This document shows positions 31,349 through 39,672 of a DNA stretch of 56,258 bases, one piece after another. This DNA comes from Synergistaceae bacterium. Lineage in GTDB: Bacteria; Synergistota; Synergistia; Synergistales; Aminobacteriaceae. How positions within the stretch are numbered: the stretch's first letter is position 1; each line of letters begins with the position of its first letter. The translations under genes and the position numbers were made by a program. The notes below the pieces were generated by a model that saw nothing but the letters and a program-made list of their open reading frames with translations, searched no databases and had not been told where the DNA came from. The DNA lies in assembly GCA_022837505.1 (NCBI GenBank), contig JALHFZ010000004.1, positions 1 through 56,258 on the forward strand, written 5' to 3'.

Positions 31349-32278
31349 TCAGTCCCGCTCCTCCCGGAAGAAGGGGAGGCCGAGGGAGGCCGGAGCGCCG
31401 AAGACGATCCCTTTCCCCTTCCGTATGGAGATGAAGAGAAGAACTGCTACGGTCATGAGATAGGGGAGCATCATGAGGATAGGCGCAGGGATGGTCGTTC
31501 CCGCCGTCTGGAGGCGGAGCTGAAAGGCCTCCACCCCTCCGAAGAGATAGGCTCCGAGGGCTGCCCGGGCGGGGTTCCAGATGGCGAAGATCACGAGGGC
31601 CACGGCGATCCACCCCCGCCCGGCGGTCATGAGCTCCCCCCACATCTTCGTATAGGCCAGGGACATGTAGGCCCCTCCCAGGGCGACGATCCCGGCGCCG
31701 ACCATGGTATAGATATAGCGGATCTTCGCCACCGGAATTCCCATGGCATCGGCCGCCCGGGGGTTGTCCCCCACGGCCCGGAGGTTGAGCCCCGGACGGG
31801 TGGAGGAGAAATACCAGCAGAAGAAGAGAACGAGGGCATAGGAGCAGTAGAGCATGGCGTCGTGCTGAAAGAAAACGGGCCCTAGAAGGGGAATGTCTCC
31901 CAGCAGGGGGACGGATATCCGGTCGAGACCCGGGATGGTGAACCCCACGAGAGACCGACCCAGCAGAGAGCTTGCCCCCGTTCCGAACATGGTCATGGCC
32001 AGCCCGGCCACAACCTGGTTTCCCTTGAGGGAGACGCAGATGAAGGCATGAAGAAGGCCGAGAAGGCATCCGACGAGAAAGGCGGCGACGACGCCGAGCC
32101 AGGCGCTTCCGGTACTGTAGGCGACGGAGAAGCCGGAATAAGCCCCAAGCAGCATGATCCCCTCGAGGCCGAGGTTCAGCACACCCCCCTTTTCAGTGAG
32201 AATTTCACCGAGGGTGGCGTAGAGAATGGGCGTGCCGCTCCGCACGGCGGCGGTGAGGATTGGGATGATTATTTCCAT
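31349..32278 (-). CDS. BMP-type ABC transporter permease (YufQ-like)
   Basis: Encodes 309 aa with about nine membrane helices. LATRGVV is absent, but GEILTEKGGVLNLGLEGIMLLGAYSG, NPRAADAMGIPVAKIRY and GRGWIAVALVIFAIWNP are hallmarks of the BranchedChain/BMP permease (PF02653) of purine or nucleoside importers. It overlaps the upstream permease gene by 10 nt, the ATG lying within its CCATGG end. It pairs with that permease to form the channel. Confidence 0.92.
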   Translation of the reverse strand: MEIIIPILTAAVRSGTPILYATLGEILTEKGGVLNLGLEGIMLLGAYSGFSVAYSTGSAWLGVVAAFLVGCLLGLLHAFICVSLKGNQVVAGLAMTMFGTGASSLLGRSLVGFTIPGLDRISVPLLGDIPLLGPVFFQHDAMLYCSYALVLFFCWYFSSTRPGLNLRAVGDNPRAADAMGIPVAKIRYIYTMVGAGIVALGGAYMSLAYTKMWGELMTAGRGWIAVALVIFAIWNPARAALGAYLFGGVEAFQLRLQTAGTTIPAPILMMLPYLMTVAVLLFISIRKGKGIVFGAPASLGLPFFREERD

Positions 32279-33381
32279 GGCTGCGATTCCTCCCTGAGCG
32301 GTTCAGTGGGAGCGCCTTTCAAGAAGCGGATGCGGATGCGGAATTTTCGGAAGAATTCTCCGCCGAGGACGAAGAAGAGGATGAGCCCCTGGAGGACCAT
32401 GACGCTGGAGAGGGGGAGGCGCATCACGATCTGGAGGGTTTCTCCTCCCACGAGGAGTATCCCCATGAGAAAGGATACCAGGACGATGGCGAGGGGATGA
32501 AGGCGGGCGAGCCACGCCACGATGATCGCGGTGTAGCCGTACCCTCCGGAGAAGCCGTGCTGCAGCCGTCCCTGAAGGCCGGCGAGTTCTCCCATTCCGG
32601 CGATCCCCGCGATGGCCCCTGAGAGGAACATGACGAGGACCACGTTCTTCAGGTAGCTCATTCCGGCGAAGCTCGCCGCCCTCGGGTTTTCACCCATGAC
32701 CCGGATCTCGTACCCCCATCGGGTGTACCTGAGGATCCCCCAGAAGAGGAGGGGAAGGAGGAGGGCGAGAAAGAGCCCCGTGTGTATCCGGGTTCCCCAG
32801 AGAAAGGGGAGCCGGGCAGAGTCGGGAAAGACGGCCGTCATGGGGAATCCGAGGCTTGAGGGATCCCTCCACGGACCGAAGACGAAGTAGTTCAGCAGGT
32901 TCATGGCCACGTAGTTGAGCATGAGGGTCGTGATGATCTCGTTGACGTTCCACTTGGCACGGAAATATCCCGCGATGGCCCCCCAGACTCCTCCGGCAGC
33001 CCCTGCGGCAAGGAACATGAGGAGGTACATTGCCGGCCTGCTGTCCACGGAAAAATATCTGACCGTGGCCGCCGTGGCTATGGCCCCCATGAAAATCTGA
33101 CCTTCGGCGCCGATATTCCAGATGAGCATCGTGAAGGAGAGCATGACGGCGATGGCTGCCATGGTAAGGGGTATCGCTTTCACTATGGTCTCGCTGATGC
33201 CGTAGGAATCTCCGAGGGAGGACTTCAAGATAACCGAGTAGGCCTTCAGGGGGGAGACCCCCAGGAAATAGAGAAAAATCCCTCCGGAAAAGAGAGCCGC
33301 CCCGAGGGACAGAAGGGGGATGAGCAATTTAAGGCCGGGGGGAACGGACAGGCGGGGCTCAATCCTGACGGTCATTCTCAT
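32269..33381 (-). CDS. BMP-type ABC transporter permease (YufP-like)
   Basis: Encodes 370 aa with eight or nine membrane helices. The family loop NVNEIITTLMLNYVAMNLLNY and the GENPRAASFAGMSY segment are clear. It is the larger of the two membrane subunits. ATG 33381 overlaps the ATPase stop (ATGA), which fixes the start; the frame is open to 33813 because of the overlapping ATPase gene, but those residues are unlike any permease. Confidence 0.92.
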   Translation of the reverse strand: MRMTVRIEPRLSVPPGLKLLIPLLSLGAALFSGGIFLYFLGVSPLKAYSVILKSSLGDSYGISETIVKAIPLTMAAIAVMLSFTMLIWNIGAEGQIFMGAIATAATVRYFSVDSRPAMYLLMFLAAGAAGGVWGAIAGYFRAKWNVNEIITTLMLNYVAMNLLNYFVFGPWRDPSSLGFPMTAVFPDSARLPFLWGTRIHTGLFLALLLPLLFWGILRYTRWGYEIRVMGENPRAASFAGMSYLKNVVLVMFLSGAIAGIAGMGELAGLQGRLQHGFSGGYGYTAIIVAWLARLHPLAIVLVSFLMGILLVGGETLQIVMRLPLSSVMVLQGLILFFVLGGEFFRKFRIRIRFLKGAPTEPLREESQPWK

Positions 33382-34925
33382 GAGGAAAGGGGCTCCCTCT
33401 GCAGATCTTCCAGGGGCGTTCCGGCCATCATCAGCCCGATGGCCTCCACGGGGACCTCCGACGGCCTGTCGAGAATGCCCATGATCTCCCCCTTGCACAT
33501 GACCGCGAGGCGGTCGCTCATGGTGATAAGCTCCTCGAGGTCCTCCGAGACCAGAAGGACGGCGCCGCCCCTTTCCCTCTGGCAGAGAAGCTGCTCCCGG
33601 ACGAAGCCGGCCGCCGATACATCGAGCCCCCAGGTCGGATGGACCGCAAGGAGTACCCGGGGGGAGTCGCTCAGTTCCCGGCCGAGCATGAGCTTCTGAA
33701 GATTTCCCCCCGAGAGGTTCCGTACGGGGGTATCTATGGAGGGCGTGCTGACGCTGAACCGGGCGATGAGATCCCGGGCGAAGGAGAAGACCTCCTTCCA
33801 CTGGATGAACCACCCCTTTGAGACGGGGCGGTTCCAGTAGCGCTTGAGGATGGCGTTCTCGCTCACGTTCATGTTCGGTACCATCCCCGTGCCTCTCCGG
33901 TCAGCGGGGATATAATGAACGCCGCTGTCGATGAAGACCTTTGGACTGGCATTGGTCAGATCCCTCCCGTCCACCAGAACTGTGCCCGATTCAGCTTTGC
34001 GGAGTCCCGTGAGGGCCTCGCAGAGCTCCTGCTGGCCGTTTCCCGCCACCCCGGCGATACCGAGGATCTCCCGTTCTCTCACCGCCAGGGAGACGGATTT
34101 CACGGCGAGAAATCCCCGATCTCCCCGGGCGGTCAGGCATTTGCAGGCGAGAACGTCCCGCCCCGGTGCGAGGTCCGGCCGGTCTATCCTGAAGAGCAAC
34201 TTCCGGCCGACCATCATCTCGGCAAGCTCTTCTTTCGTGGTCTCCGCAGTTTCCACGGTTCCGACGAGGGCGCCCTTTCTGAGGATGGTGACCCGGGAGG
34301 AGAGCTTCATGACCTCATCGAGCTTGTGGGAGATGAAGACCACTCCGTGCCCTTCGGCGGTCATCTGCCGGATTGTCTCGAAGAGGCGCTCCGCCTCCTG
34401 GGGGATGAGGACCGCCGTGGGTTCGTCCAGGATGAGGATCTTCGCCTGGCGGAAGAGCATCTGGAGGATGGCGACCCGCTGCTGTTCTCCTATGGAAAGC
34501 TGCCACACCGATGCGTCGGGCTGAACTTCGAGGCCGTAGCGGGAGGAGAGTTCGAGGATCCGCTCCCGTATCGTCTTTTTCGGGATAATGAAGGGAAGGT
34601 CCTTGAGGCCGAGGATCATATTTTCCCAGACCGTCTGGCTCTGGATGAGCATGAAATGCTGATGGACCATGCCGATTCCCGCAGCGAGGGCATCCCGGGG
34701 TGAAAAGAACACCCTCTTCCTGCCGTTGGCGAAGATCGTCCCTTCGTCCGGTCGGTAGAGGCCGTAGAGTATATTCATGAGCGTTGATTTTCCCGCGCCG
34801 TTCTCGCCGAGCAGCGCATGGACTTCGCCGGGCCGGACGTCGAAATCAATGGACGAATTCGCGGTCACTCCGGCGAAGCGCTTTGTGATATTTTCCATAC
34901 GGACCAGGGGCTGCGGAAGATCCAT
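33378..34925 (-). CDS. BMP-type ABC transporter ATPase, two NBDs (YufO-like)
   Basis: Encodes 515 aa with two fused nucleotide-binding domains. Domain 1 has Walker A GENGAGKST, Q-loop QHFMLI, signature LSIGEQQRV, Walker B ILILDEP and His in ISHKL. Domain 2 has GVAGNGQQE in place of a proper Walker A, signature LSGGNLQKLMLGRE and a degenerate Walker B (VLLAVHPTWGLD), as usual for this family. Substrate by homology is a nucleoside. ATG 34925 has CGGAGGG about 8 nt ahead. Confidence 0.93.
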   Translation of the reverse strand: MDLPQPLVRMENITKRFAGVTANSSIDFDVRPGEVHALLGENGAGKSTLMNILYGLYRPDEGTIFANGRKRVFFSPRDALAAGIGMVHQHFMLIQSQTVWENMILGLKDLPFIIPKKTIRERILELSSRYGLEVQPDASVWQLSIGEQQRVAILQMLFRQAKILILDEPTAVLIPQEAERLFETIRQMTAEGHGVVFISHKLDEVMKLSSRVTILRKGALVGTVETAETTKEELAEMMVGRKLLFRIDRPDLAPGRDVLACKCLTARGDRGFLAVKSVSLAVREREILGIAGVAGNGQQELCEALTGLRKAESGTVLVDGRDLTNASPKVFIDSGVHYIPADRRGTGMVPNMNVSENAILKRYWNRPVSKGWFIQWKEVFSFARDLIARFSVSTPSIDTPVRNLSGGNLQKLMLGRELSDSPRVLLAVHPTWGLDVSAAGFVREQLLCQRERGGAVLLVSEDLEELITMSDRLAVMCKGEIMGILDRPSEVPVEAIGLMMAGTPLEDLQREPLSS

Positions 34926-34958
34926 TTTTTCCCTCCGGTTTTTAGAAAATGACGGTGC

Positions 34959-34994
34959 CAAAAAAGAGAGGGCGCTGAAAATCCGCGCCCTCCG
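34959..34994 (-). terminator. Internal terminator after the BMP gene
   Basis: Minus strand: GGAGGGCGC pairs with GCGCCCTC, loop of about 10 nt, followed by TCTTTTTT. Lying between the binding protein and ATPase genes, it should reduce downstream expression so that the binding protein is made in excess, a common design. Confidence 0.85.
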
Positions 34995-35030
34995 GAATTT
35001 CCTGTTGATTATAATACAAAACGGGAGAAT

Positions 35031-36116
35031 TTATTTCGGGATCTCTCCCTTGACGCCTTCGACGAACCAGTTCATGGAGAGCATTTCAGCATCGGTCATA
35101 TTCTGACCCTCCGGGACCTTGACGGCGCCGCTCTGATCCTTCAGCGGCCCGTGGAAGACATCCCATGTGCCGGATACGATTTTCTCCCTCTCGGAGTCGA
35201 CAAGTTTTTTCACCGAATCGGGGACATCCTTGCCGTAGGGGGCGAGGTCGACCATGCCCTCCTTGAGCCCCTGCCAGAGCTGCTCGGACTTCCATGTCCC
35301 CTTGACCACGTGGTCGATGGTGTACTTGTAGACGATTCCCCAGTCCCAGATCGGCGCGGTGAGATGCTTCGTGGGGGCGTAGGCGCTCATGTCGTTGTTG
35401 TACCCGACGACGTAGACTCCCGCTTCTTCGGCGGCCTGGGGGGCGGCGCCCGTGTCGGCGTGCATGCCGATGACGTCGGCCCCTGAATCGATGAGGGCCT
35501 TGGCGGCTTCCTTTTCCTTGCCGGGGTCAAGCCAGGAGAAAATCCAGACCACCTTCACCTCAGCCTTGGGGTTGGCATGCCGGACGCCCAGGGTGAAGGC
35601 GTTGATCCCCCGGATGACCTCGGGGATGGGGTAGGCGCCTACATATCCGAGGACGTTTTTCTTCGTCATGCTCCCTGCCACGAGGCCGGAGAGGTAGCGG
35701 GCCTGGTACATTCTGCCGAAGTAGGTCCCCACGTTCTCCGCTGTTTTATAGCCGGAGCAGTGCATGAAAATGATCTCGGGGAACTTCTTTGCCACGTCGA
35801 TGACGAAATCCATATAGCCGAAGGAGTTCGCGAAGATGACCTTCGAGCCGTTCCGGACGAGGCTTTCCATGACCCGGGCGGCATCTGGGCCTTCCGGCAC
35901 CGATTCGACATAGTTGGACTTCAGCCCGGGAAAGGCCTTTTCCATCTCACGCCTTCCCACATCGTGCATGAAGGAGTATCCGCCGTCACCGATGGGGCCG
36001 ATGTAGACGAACCCCGGATTGATCTCCTCGACCGGAATCGGAGGAAAGGCGGCCCAGGCGGCACCGCACAGTACGAGACTGAAGAAGACAAAGAGAAGCA
36101 GGGTAATTTTTTTCAC
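35031..36116 (-). CDS. BMP family periplasmic nucleoside-binding protein
   Basis: Encodes 361 aa (PnrA/Med family). A signal peptide covers about 1-23 (VKKITLLLFVFF..., cut after AWA); the Cys in it is not in a lipobox, so it is a soluble periplasmic protein. Family signatures include GPIGDGGYSFMHDVGRREME, the NSFGYMDFVIDVAKKFPEI and ADVIGMHADTGAAPQAAEEAGVYVVGYNND regions (in words: a nucleoside pocket with Trp/Asp). GTG 36116 follows GGAGGTCAATAGC. A TATAAT sits about 45-50 nt upstream on the minus strand. Confidence 0.9.
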   Translation of the reverse strand: MKKITLLLFVFFSLVLCGAAWAAFPPIPVEEINPGFVYIGPIGDGGYSFMHDVGRREMEKAFPGLKSNYVESVPEGPDAARVMESLVRNGSKVIFANSFGYMDFVIDVAKKFPEIIFMHCSGYKTAENVGTYFGRMYQARYLSGLVAGSMTKKNVLGYVGAYPIPEVIRGINAFTLGVRHANPKAEVKVVWIFSWLDPGKEKEAAKALIDSGADVIGMHADTGAAPQAAEEAGVYVVGYNNDMSAYAPTKHLTAPIWDWGIVYKYTIDHVVKGTWKSEQLWQGLKEGMVDLAPYGKDVPDSVKKLVDSEREKIVSGTWDVFHGPLKDQSGAVKVPEGQNMTDAEMLSMNWFVEGVKGEIPK

Positions 36117-36154
36117 GCTATTGACCTCCAGTAATAGAAATTTAGGGGTTTCCC

Positions 36155-36172
36155 CGGAACTCATTATACCTT
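36155..36172 (-). promoter_or_regulatory. -10 region of the BMP operon promoter
   Basis: TATAAT on the minus strand (within 36160-36172) precedes the GGGGAAACCCC mini-hairpin in the leader. No consensus -35 is visible at 17 nt. Assigned only by position. Confidence 0.35.
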
Positions 36173-36268
36173 GGGTTGAAGAAACAGGGAACAGGGAAAA
36201 AAAGAAAGGGGGCCCGTGCTACAATTGGACCCAGGTTCCTTTTACAGGCAAGGGGAGGAGTGAACGGA

Positions 36269-36754
36269 GTGGAAACGGAACGGTATCATAAAACCTATCC
36301 CGTCTCATGGGAGCAGATTCATCGGGACTGCAAGGCCCTGGCATGGCGCCTCGTGGGCGGACGGAAATGGGAGCGGATCATCGGCATCGCAAGGGGAGGG
36401 CTTATCCCCGCGGCCATCATCGCCCGGGAGCTGAACGTGCGCCTCGTGGATACGGTCTGTGTCTCAAGCTACACCCTGCGCACCCAGGGGGAGATGGATA
36501 TCCTGAAGGAGATCTCGGGGGACGGCGAGGGGTGGCTCATCATCGACGATCTTGTGGATACGGGAAAGACAGCCAAGGTCGTGCGGAAGATGCTTCCGAA
36601 GGCCCATTTCGCTGCAGTCTACGCCAAGCCCGAGGGAAAGGGGTACGTGGATACCTTCATCACCGAGGTCAGCCAGGACACGTGGATCCTCTTTCCGTGG
36701 GATGCCGAGACGGCCTATGTCCGCCCGATCGTGGACATGCAGGGGGAAGAATGA
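36269..36754 (+). CDS. gpt: Xanthine-guanine phosphoribosyltransferase
   Basis: Encodes 161 aa, close to E. coli Gpt. It converts xanthine or guanine with PRPP to XMP or GMP. Matches include SWEQIHRDCKALAWRL, RGGLIPAAIIARELN, VDTVCVSSY, the PRPP loop LIIDDLVDTGKTAKVVR, and QDTWILFPWD. GTG 36269 with GGAGGAG about 10 nt ahead is preferred; GTG 36260 lies in the ribosome site. The gene is divergent from the BMP/ABC nucleoside transporter, so the two probably work together in purine salvage. Confidence 0.93.
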   Translation: METERYHKTYPVSWEQIHRDCKALAWRLVGGRKWERIIGIARGGLIPAAIIARELNVRLVDTVCVSSYTLRTQGEMDILKEISGDGEGWLIIDDLVDTGKTAKVVRKMLPKAHFAAVYAKPEGKGYVDTFITEVSQDTWILFPWDAETAYVRPIVDMQGEE

Positions 36755-36785
36755 AAAAGGGCGGAGAAAAATCTCCGCCCTTTGC
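36754..36785. terminator. Bidirectional terminator
   Basis: AAAGGGCGGAGA (36756-36767) pairs with TCTCCGCCCTTT (36772-36783), AAAA loop. It ends gpt and the opposing small gene. Confidence 0.95.
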
Positions 36786-36806
36786 AATGGACAGTGAGGA
36801 AGTCTC

Positions 36807-36968
36807 CTATGCCCTGAAGTCCACCTTCTGCCCGATCCCCATGCTCTGCATCAGTTCACTGAGCATGTCCTTCTGAAGTTCGGCCGCCTGCTTGATCACC
36901 GAGTAGCCTACAATCTGCAGGACTTCCTGGCCGGACTTTGAAGGGGCCGCTGCGGAAATTCCCTCCAT
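36807..36968 (-). CDS. YjfB-like small putative motility protein
   Basis: Encodes 53 aa. The layout of an Ala/Ser-rich start, a central helix with VGYSVIKQAAELQKDMLSELMQ and an end IGQKVDFRA agrees with the YjfB (PF14070) small motility proteins, which end in a similar G-x-x-V/I-D motif. GGAGGTGGTGCCC precedes ATG 36968, and an extended -10 TGGTATAAT lies about 40 nt upstream. It is a single gene far from any flagellar cluster in the window. Confidence 0.6.
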   Translation of the reverse strand: MEGISAAAPSKSGQEVLQIVGYSVIKQAAELQKDMLSELMQSMGIGQKVDFRA

Positions 36969-37093
36969 GGGCACCACCTCCGGATAATAGATTTCAGAAT
37001 TGATTATACCACACTCTTCCGGGACGGAAGGGCGGAAAAATTGTATAATCACCCCGGGCATCCCAGATTTTCTAACGGAAGGGCGGTTTTTTC

Positions 37094-37555
37094 TTGACCT
37101 ATCTTAAGTACGCAGGGTTCATGATCCTCTGGGGGTGGGTTCTCGCCACGGGGTACGTGCGGTACGTCTTCCCCCTCATCGCATGGGTGAATAAACCCCT
37201 GTCGGGTCTCGAGGCAACGGGGGAGCGCTACCCCGGCCTGATGGCCCTCCTTGTCCGGTTCATCCTCGCCTTAACCCAGACCTGGGTGCTCGGGATCTGG
37301 TCCGCCTGGTGCGTTCTGCGGACGATGGCGTACCTCAGGCTTCCGGGAACAAACGGATGGCTCTACTACATCACGGCATTTTTCATCTGTGAGGGGATCC
37401 TTGGCATCGTGGCGAAGAGGGAACCCTACAACGGAGTCATCTCCGTCCTTCATTCCGCCCTTGCCATGGGCCTCTTCGTCATGTTCGCCCTCAACCCCGC
37501 CTTTCTTCTCACCATCTACCCCTGGCTTCCCGGGATGATGAAAAGCCCGGTCTGA
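37094..37555 (+). CDS. Small membrane protein
   Basis: Encodes 153 aa with four hydrophobic segments (about 5-23, 52-75, 91-108, 118-140). No family recognised. The start assumed is TTG 37094; its ribosome site (GGAAGGGCGG) is poor, and ATG 37121 is an alternative that trims the first helix. TATAAT at 37043-37048 lies upstream. Confidence 0.65.
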   Translation: MTYLKYAGFMILWGWVLATGYVRYVFPLIAWVNKPLSGLEATGERYPGLMALLVRFILALTQTWVLGIWSAWCVLRTMAYLRLPGTNGWLYYITAFFICEGILGIVAKREPYNGVISVLHSALAMGLFVMFALNPAFLLTIYPWLPGMMKSPV

Positions 37556-37567
37556 CCGGGGCAGCCT

Positions 37568-37948
37568 CTAGGAACAGCAGCTCTGCCCCGCCGAATCTCC
37601 CTCTTTCGGTACGATGCAGATAAAGACGAGGGGCTCATTCCCCGTATTTTTGATGAAATGCTTTGCTCCCGGGGGGACATGGGCCCAGCAGTCCTTTCCG
37701 AGATCGTAGAGCTCTCCGTCGATCTCGGCAGTGCACTGCCCTGATAGAAAGAGGATGTAATGGGGCCATTCGTGGGTGTGAAAGGGGGTCTCCGTTCCGG
37801 CGGCCACTGTGAAATGCCGGGCCACGTAATCGTCCCAGAATTTTCCCGGGGCGAAGACGATCCGCTTTTCAACCTCCCGGGAATGAACATCGTCCGTTGA
37901 AGGGGGAATATCGGAAAACTTTCCTCCGTGCCTTTTTGAATCGGCCAT
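37568..37948 (-). CDS. Cupin-domain protein
   Basis: Encodes 126 aa, single cupin barrel. Motif 1 is G-T-E-T-P-F-H-T-H-E-W-P-H-Y and motif 2 PPGAKHFIKN; the metal ligands would be the two His, the Glu and the distal His. The C-terminus has an extra SCCS. ATG 37948 after AGGAGAGTGAAGAAA is preferred; an in-frame GTG at 37957 lies in the ribosome site. Function unknown (small cupins bind metals or ligands). Confidence 0.85.
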   Translation of the reverse strand: MADSKRHGGKFSDIPPSTDDVHSREVEKRIVFAPGKFWDDYVARHFTVAAGTETPFHTHEWPHYILFLSGQCTAEIDGELYDLGKDCWAHVPPGAKHFIKNTGNEPLVFICIVPKEGDSAGQSCCS

Positions 37949-38077
37949 TTTCTTCACTCTCCTGTCCTGTAGATTTCGCGTTTTTTATACAAACCAGGAC
38001 CGCATGCTACCACTTGCTGAAGGGGGTGTCCAGAAGTATTTTCATCTGCCCCGGCCGTCGGAGGGAAAAGAAAAGAC

Positions 38078-38105
38078 TTGCAATTCCACCGGCTTTCTCT
38101 ATAAT
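38078..38105 (+). promoter_or_regulatory. Promoter of the TRAP-ilvD operon
   Basis: TTGCAA (38078-38083), 16-nt spacer, TATAAT (38100-38105). A leader of about 60 nt follows to the dctP-like start. Confidence 0.75.
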
Positions 38106-38170
38106 ACATGACCACGATGGAGCGGCAGCTTCTATCAAAAATTCCAGTTCAAGAAGGAGGAGAAGGTAAT

Positions 38171-39145
38171 ATGAAGAAAATTTCGGCTTTATTGGCGGTG
38201 ATCGGTCTCATTCTGGGTGTATTTGCCCCGGGCGCTTTCGCAGCTACGGACATCAAGCTTGCCCATGTAGTGAATGAGAACGATGCCTTTCACGTCTGTG
38301 CCCTCAAATTCAAAGAACTTGTGGAGAAGGGGAGCGGCGGAGAACTGACGGTGACCATTTTCCCGAACGCCAAGCTCGGAGACGAGCGGAACCTTCTCGA
38401 GAGCATGCGCATGGGCGTGGTGGATTCGGCCATCATCACCGGCGGCCCCATCATCAACTTCATGCCCCAGTTCGGCGTCTTTGACCTTCCCTTCCTTTTC
38501 TCCACCCCCGAACAGGCCTATGCCGTCCTGGACGGAGAGATCGGCAGAAAAATGCTCGCCGACATGGAAAACTTCGGCTGGAAGGGCCTTGCCTACGGCG
38601 AGCGGGGATTCCGCAACCTGACGAACAGCAAGCGCCCGGTCAACACTCCGGCGGATATGGAAGGGCTCAAGATCCGGCTGATGCAGAACCCCGTATACGT
38701 GGACTCCTTCAAGGCCCTCGGAGCCAACGCCGTCCCCATGGCATGGACGGAGGCCCTCACGGCCCTTCAGCAGGGGACTATCGACGGCCAGGAAAATCCC
38801 CTGAACGTTATCGTCTCCTTCAACCTCTTCGAGTCCCAGAAGCACCTCGCCCTGACCCGCCATGCCTACGCCCCCGCTCCGATCATGATGAGCAAAAAGA
38901 CCTGGGAAAAGCTCTCCCCCGATCAGCAGAAGCTCGTTCAGGAATCATCCCAGGCGGCGGCGGAGCATAACCGGGAATACGACAACGCCAAGGAGGCCGA
39001 ATGGCTTCAGCTTCTCAAGGACAAGGGGATGGAGGTCACCACCCCTGATCTCGCTGCTTTCCGGAAGGCTGTGCGCCCGGTCTATGAAAAATACGAGGAG
39101 CAGTTCGGCAAAGACCTTATCGAGGCCATCCTCGCGGTCAAGTAG
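38171..39145 (+). CDS. dctP: TRAP transporter solute-binding protein (DctP family)
   Basis: Encodes 324 aa. A signal peptide covers 1-24 (MKKISALLAVIGLILGV..., cut after AFA). The TRAP hallmark FRNLTNSKRPVNTPADMEGLKIR carries the conserved Arg that binds a carboxylate, and AWTEALTALQQGTIDGQENP is typical. It captures an organic acid in the periplasm for DctQM. ATG 38171 follows GAAGGAGGAGAAGGTAAT; an upstream in-frame ATG is 38108. It starts the operon. Confidence 0.95.
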   Translation: MKKISALLAVIGLILGVFAPGAFAATDIKLAHVVNENDAFHVCALKFKELVEKGSGGELTVTIFPNAKLGDERNLLESMRMGVVDSAIITGGPIINFMPQFGVFDLPFLFSTPEQAYAVLDGEIGRKMLADMENFGWKGLAYGERGFRNLTNSKRPVNTPADMEGLKIRLMQNPVYVDSFKALGANAVPMAWTEALTALQQGTIDGQENPLNVIVSFNLFESQKHLALTRHAYAPAPIMMSKKTWEKLSPDQQKLVQESSQAAAEHNREYDNAKEAEWLQLLKDKGMEVTTPDLAAFRKAVRPVYEKYEEQFGKDLIEAILAVK

Positions 39146-39157
39146 GCTGCCCGAGTT

Positions 39158-39670
39158 ATGACAGAACAGCAAGGCACCGAAAGAAGAGACGAGGCGACCC
39201 GCCCGCCTCTTCTTCGTTTGAGCGACGGCATCAACCGCATCAGCGAGATGGTGCTCTTCGGAATGATGCTCGCCATGATTGCCGTGACGACCCTTCAGAT
39301 CATCTGCCGTCTTTTCTTCAATGCCCTCATCTGGTCGGAGGAGCTCACCACCTACCTTCTCGTCGCCGCCTCCCTTCTCGGGGCAGCGGTTGCCTTCAAG
39401 AGGGGGTCCCATATCGCCGTCACCTTCGTGGCCCATAAACTTCCGTCCCCCCTCCGGAAGGGAGCGGCCCTTCTCGTCCAGATCGTGGGGATCATCTTCT
39501 TTGCAGTCATCGCCTTCTACGGAGCGGAACTGATGAGCAGCGAGGCTCAGCAGACGACCCCCGCCATGGGGATCTCCATGACCTGGATCTATGCCATGTA
39601 CCCCCTCATCGGCGGCATCATCCTGCTGCACCTCCTTGCCGGGCTCGCCGGCACCCTCAGGAGCTCCTGA
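39158..39670 (+). CDS. dctQ: TRAP transporter small permease (DctQ family)
   Basis: Encodes 170 aa with four membrane helices. IWSEELTTYLLVAASLLGAAVAFKRGSHI is the DctQ signature (shown in part: W-x-E-E-x-x-x-x-L-L and the GSH loop). It bridges DctP and DctM. The gene starts 12 nt after dctP. Confidence 0.93.
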   Translation: MTEQQGTERRDEATRPPLLRLSDGINRISEMVLFGMMLAMIAVTTLQIICRLFFNALIWSEELTTYLLVAASLLGAAVAFKRGSHIAVTFVAHKLPSPLRKGAALLVQIVGIIFFAVIAFYGAELMSSEAQQTTPAMGISMTWIYAMYPLIGGIILLHLLAGLAGTLRSS

Positions 39671-39672
39671 TC

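Noticed and set aside
32269..33813. Longer start for the larger BMP permease
   Set aside because: The extra 144 residues are the ATPase C-terminus read in another frame; ATGA overlap fixes the start at 33381.
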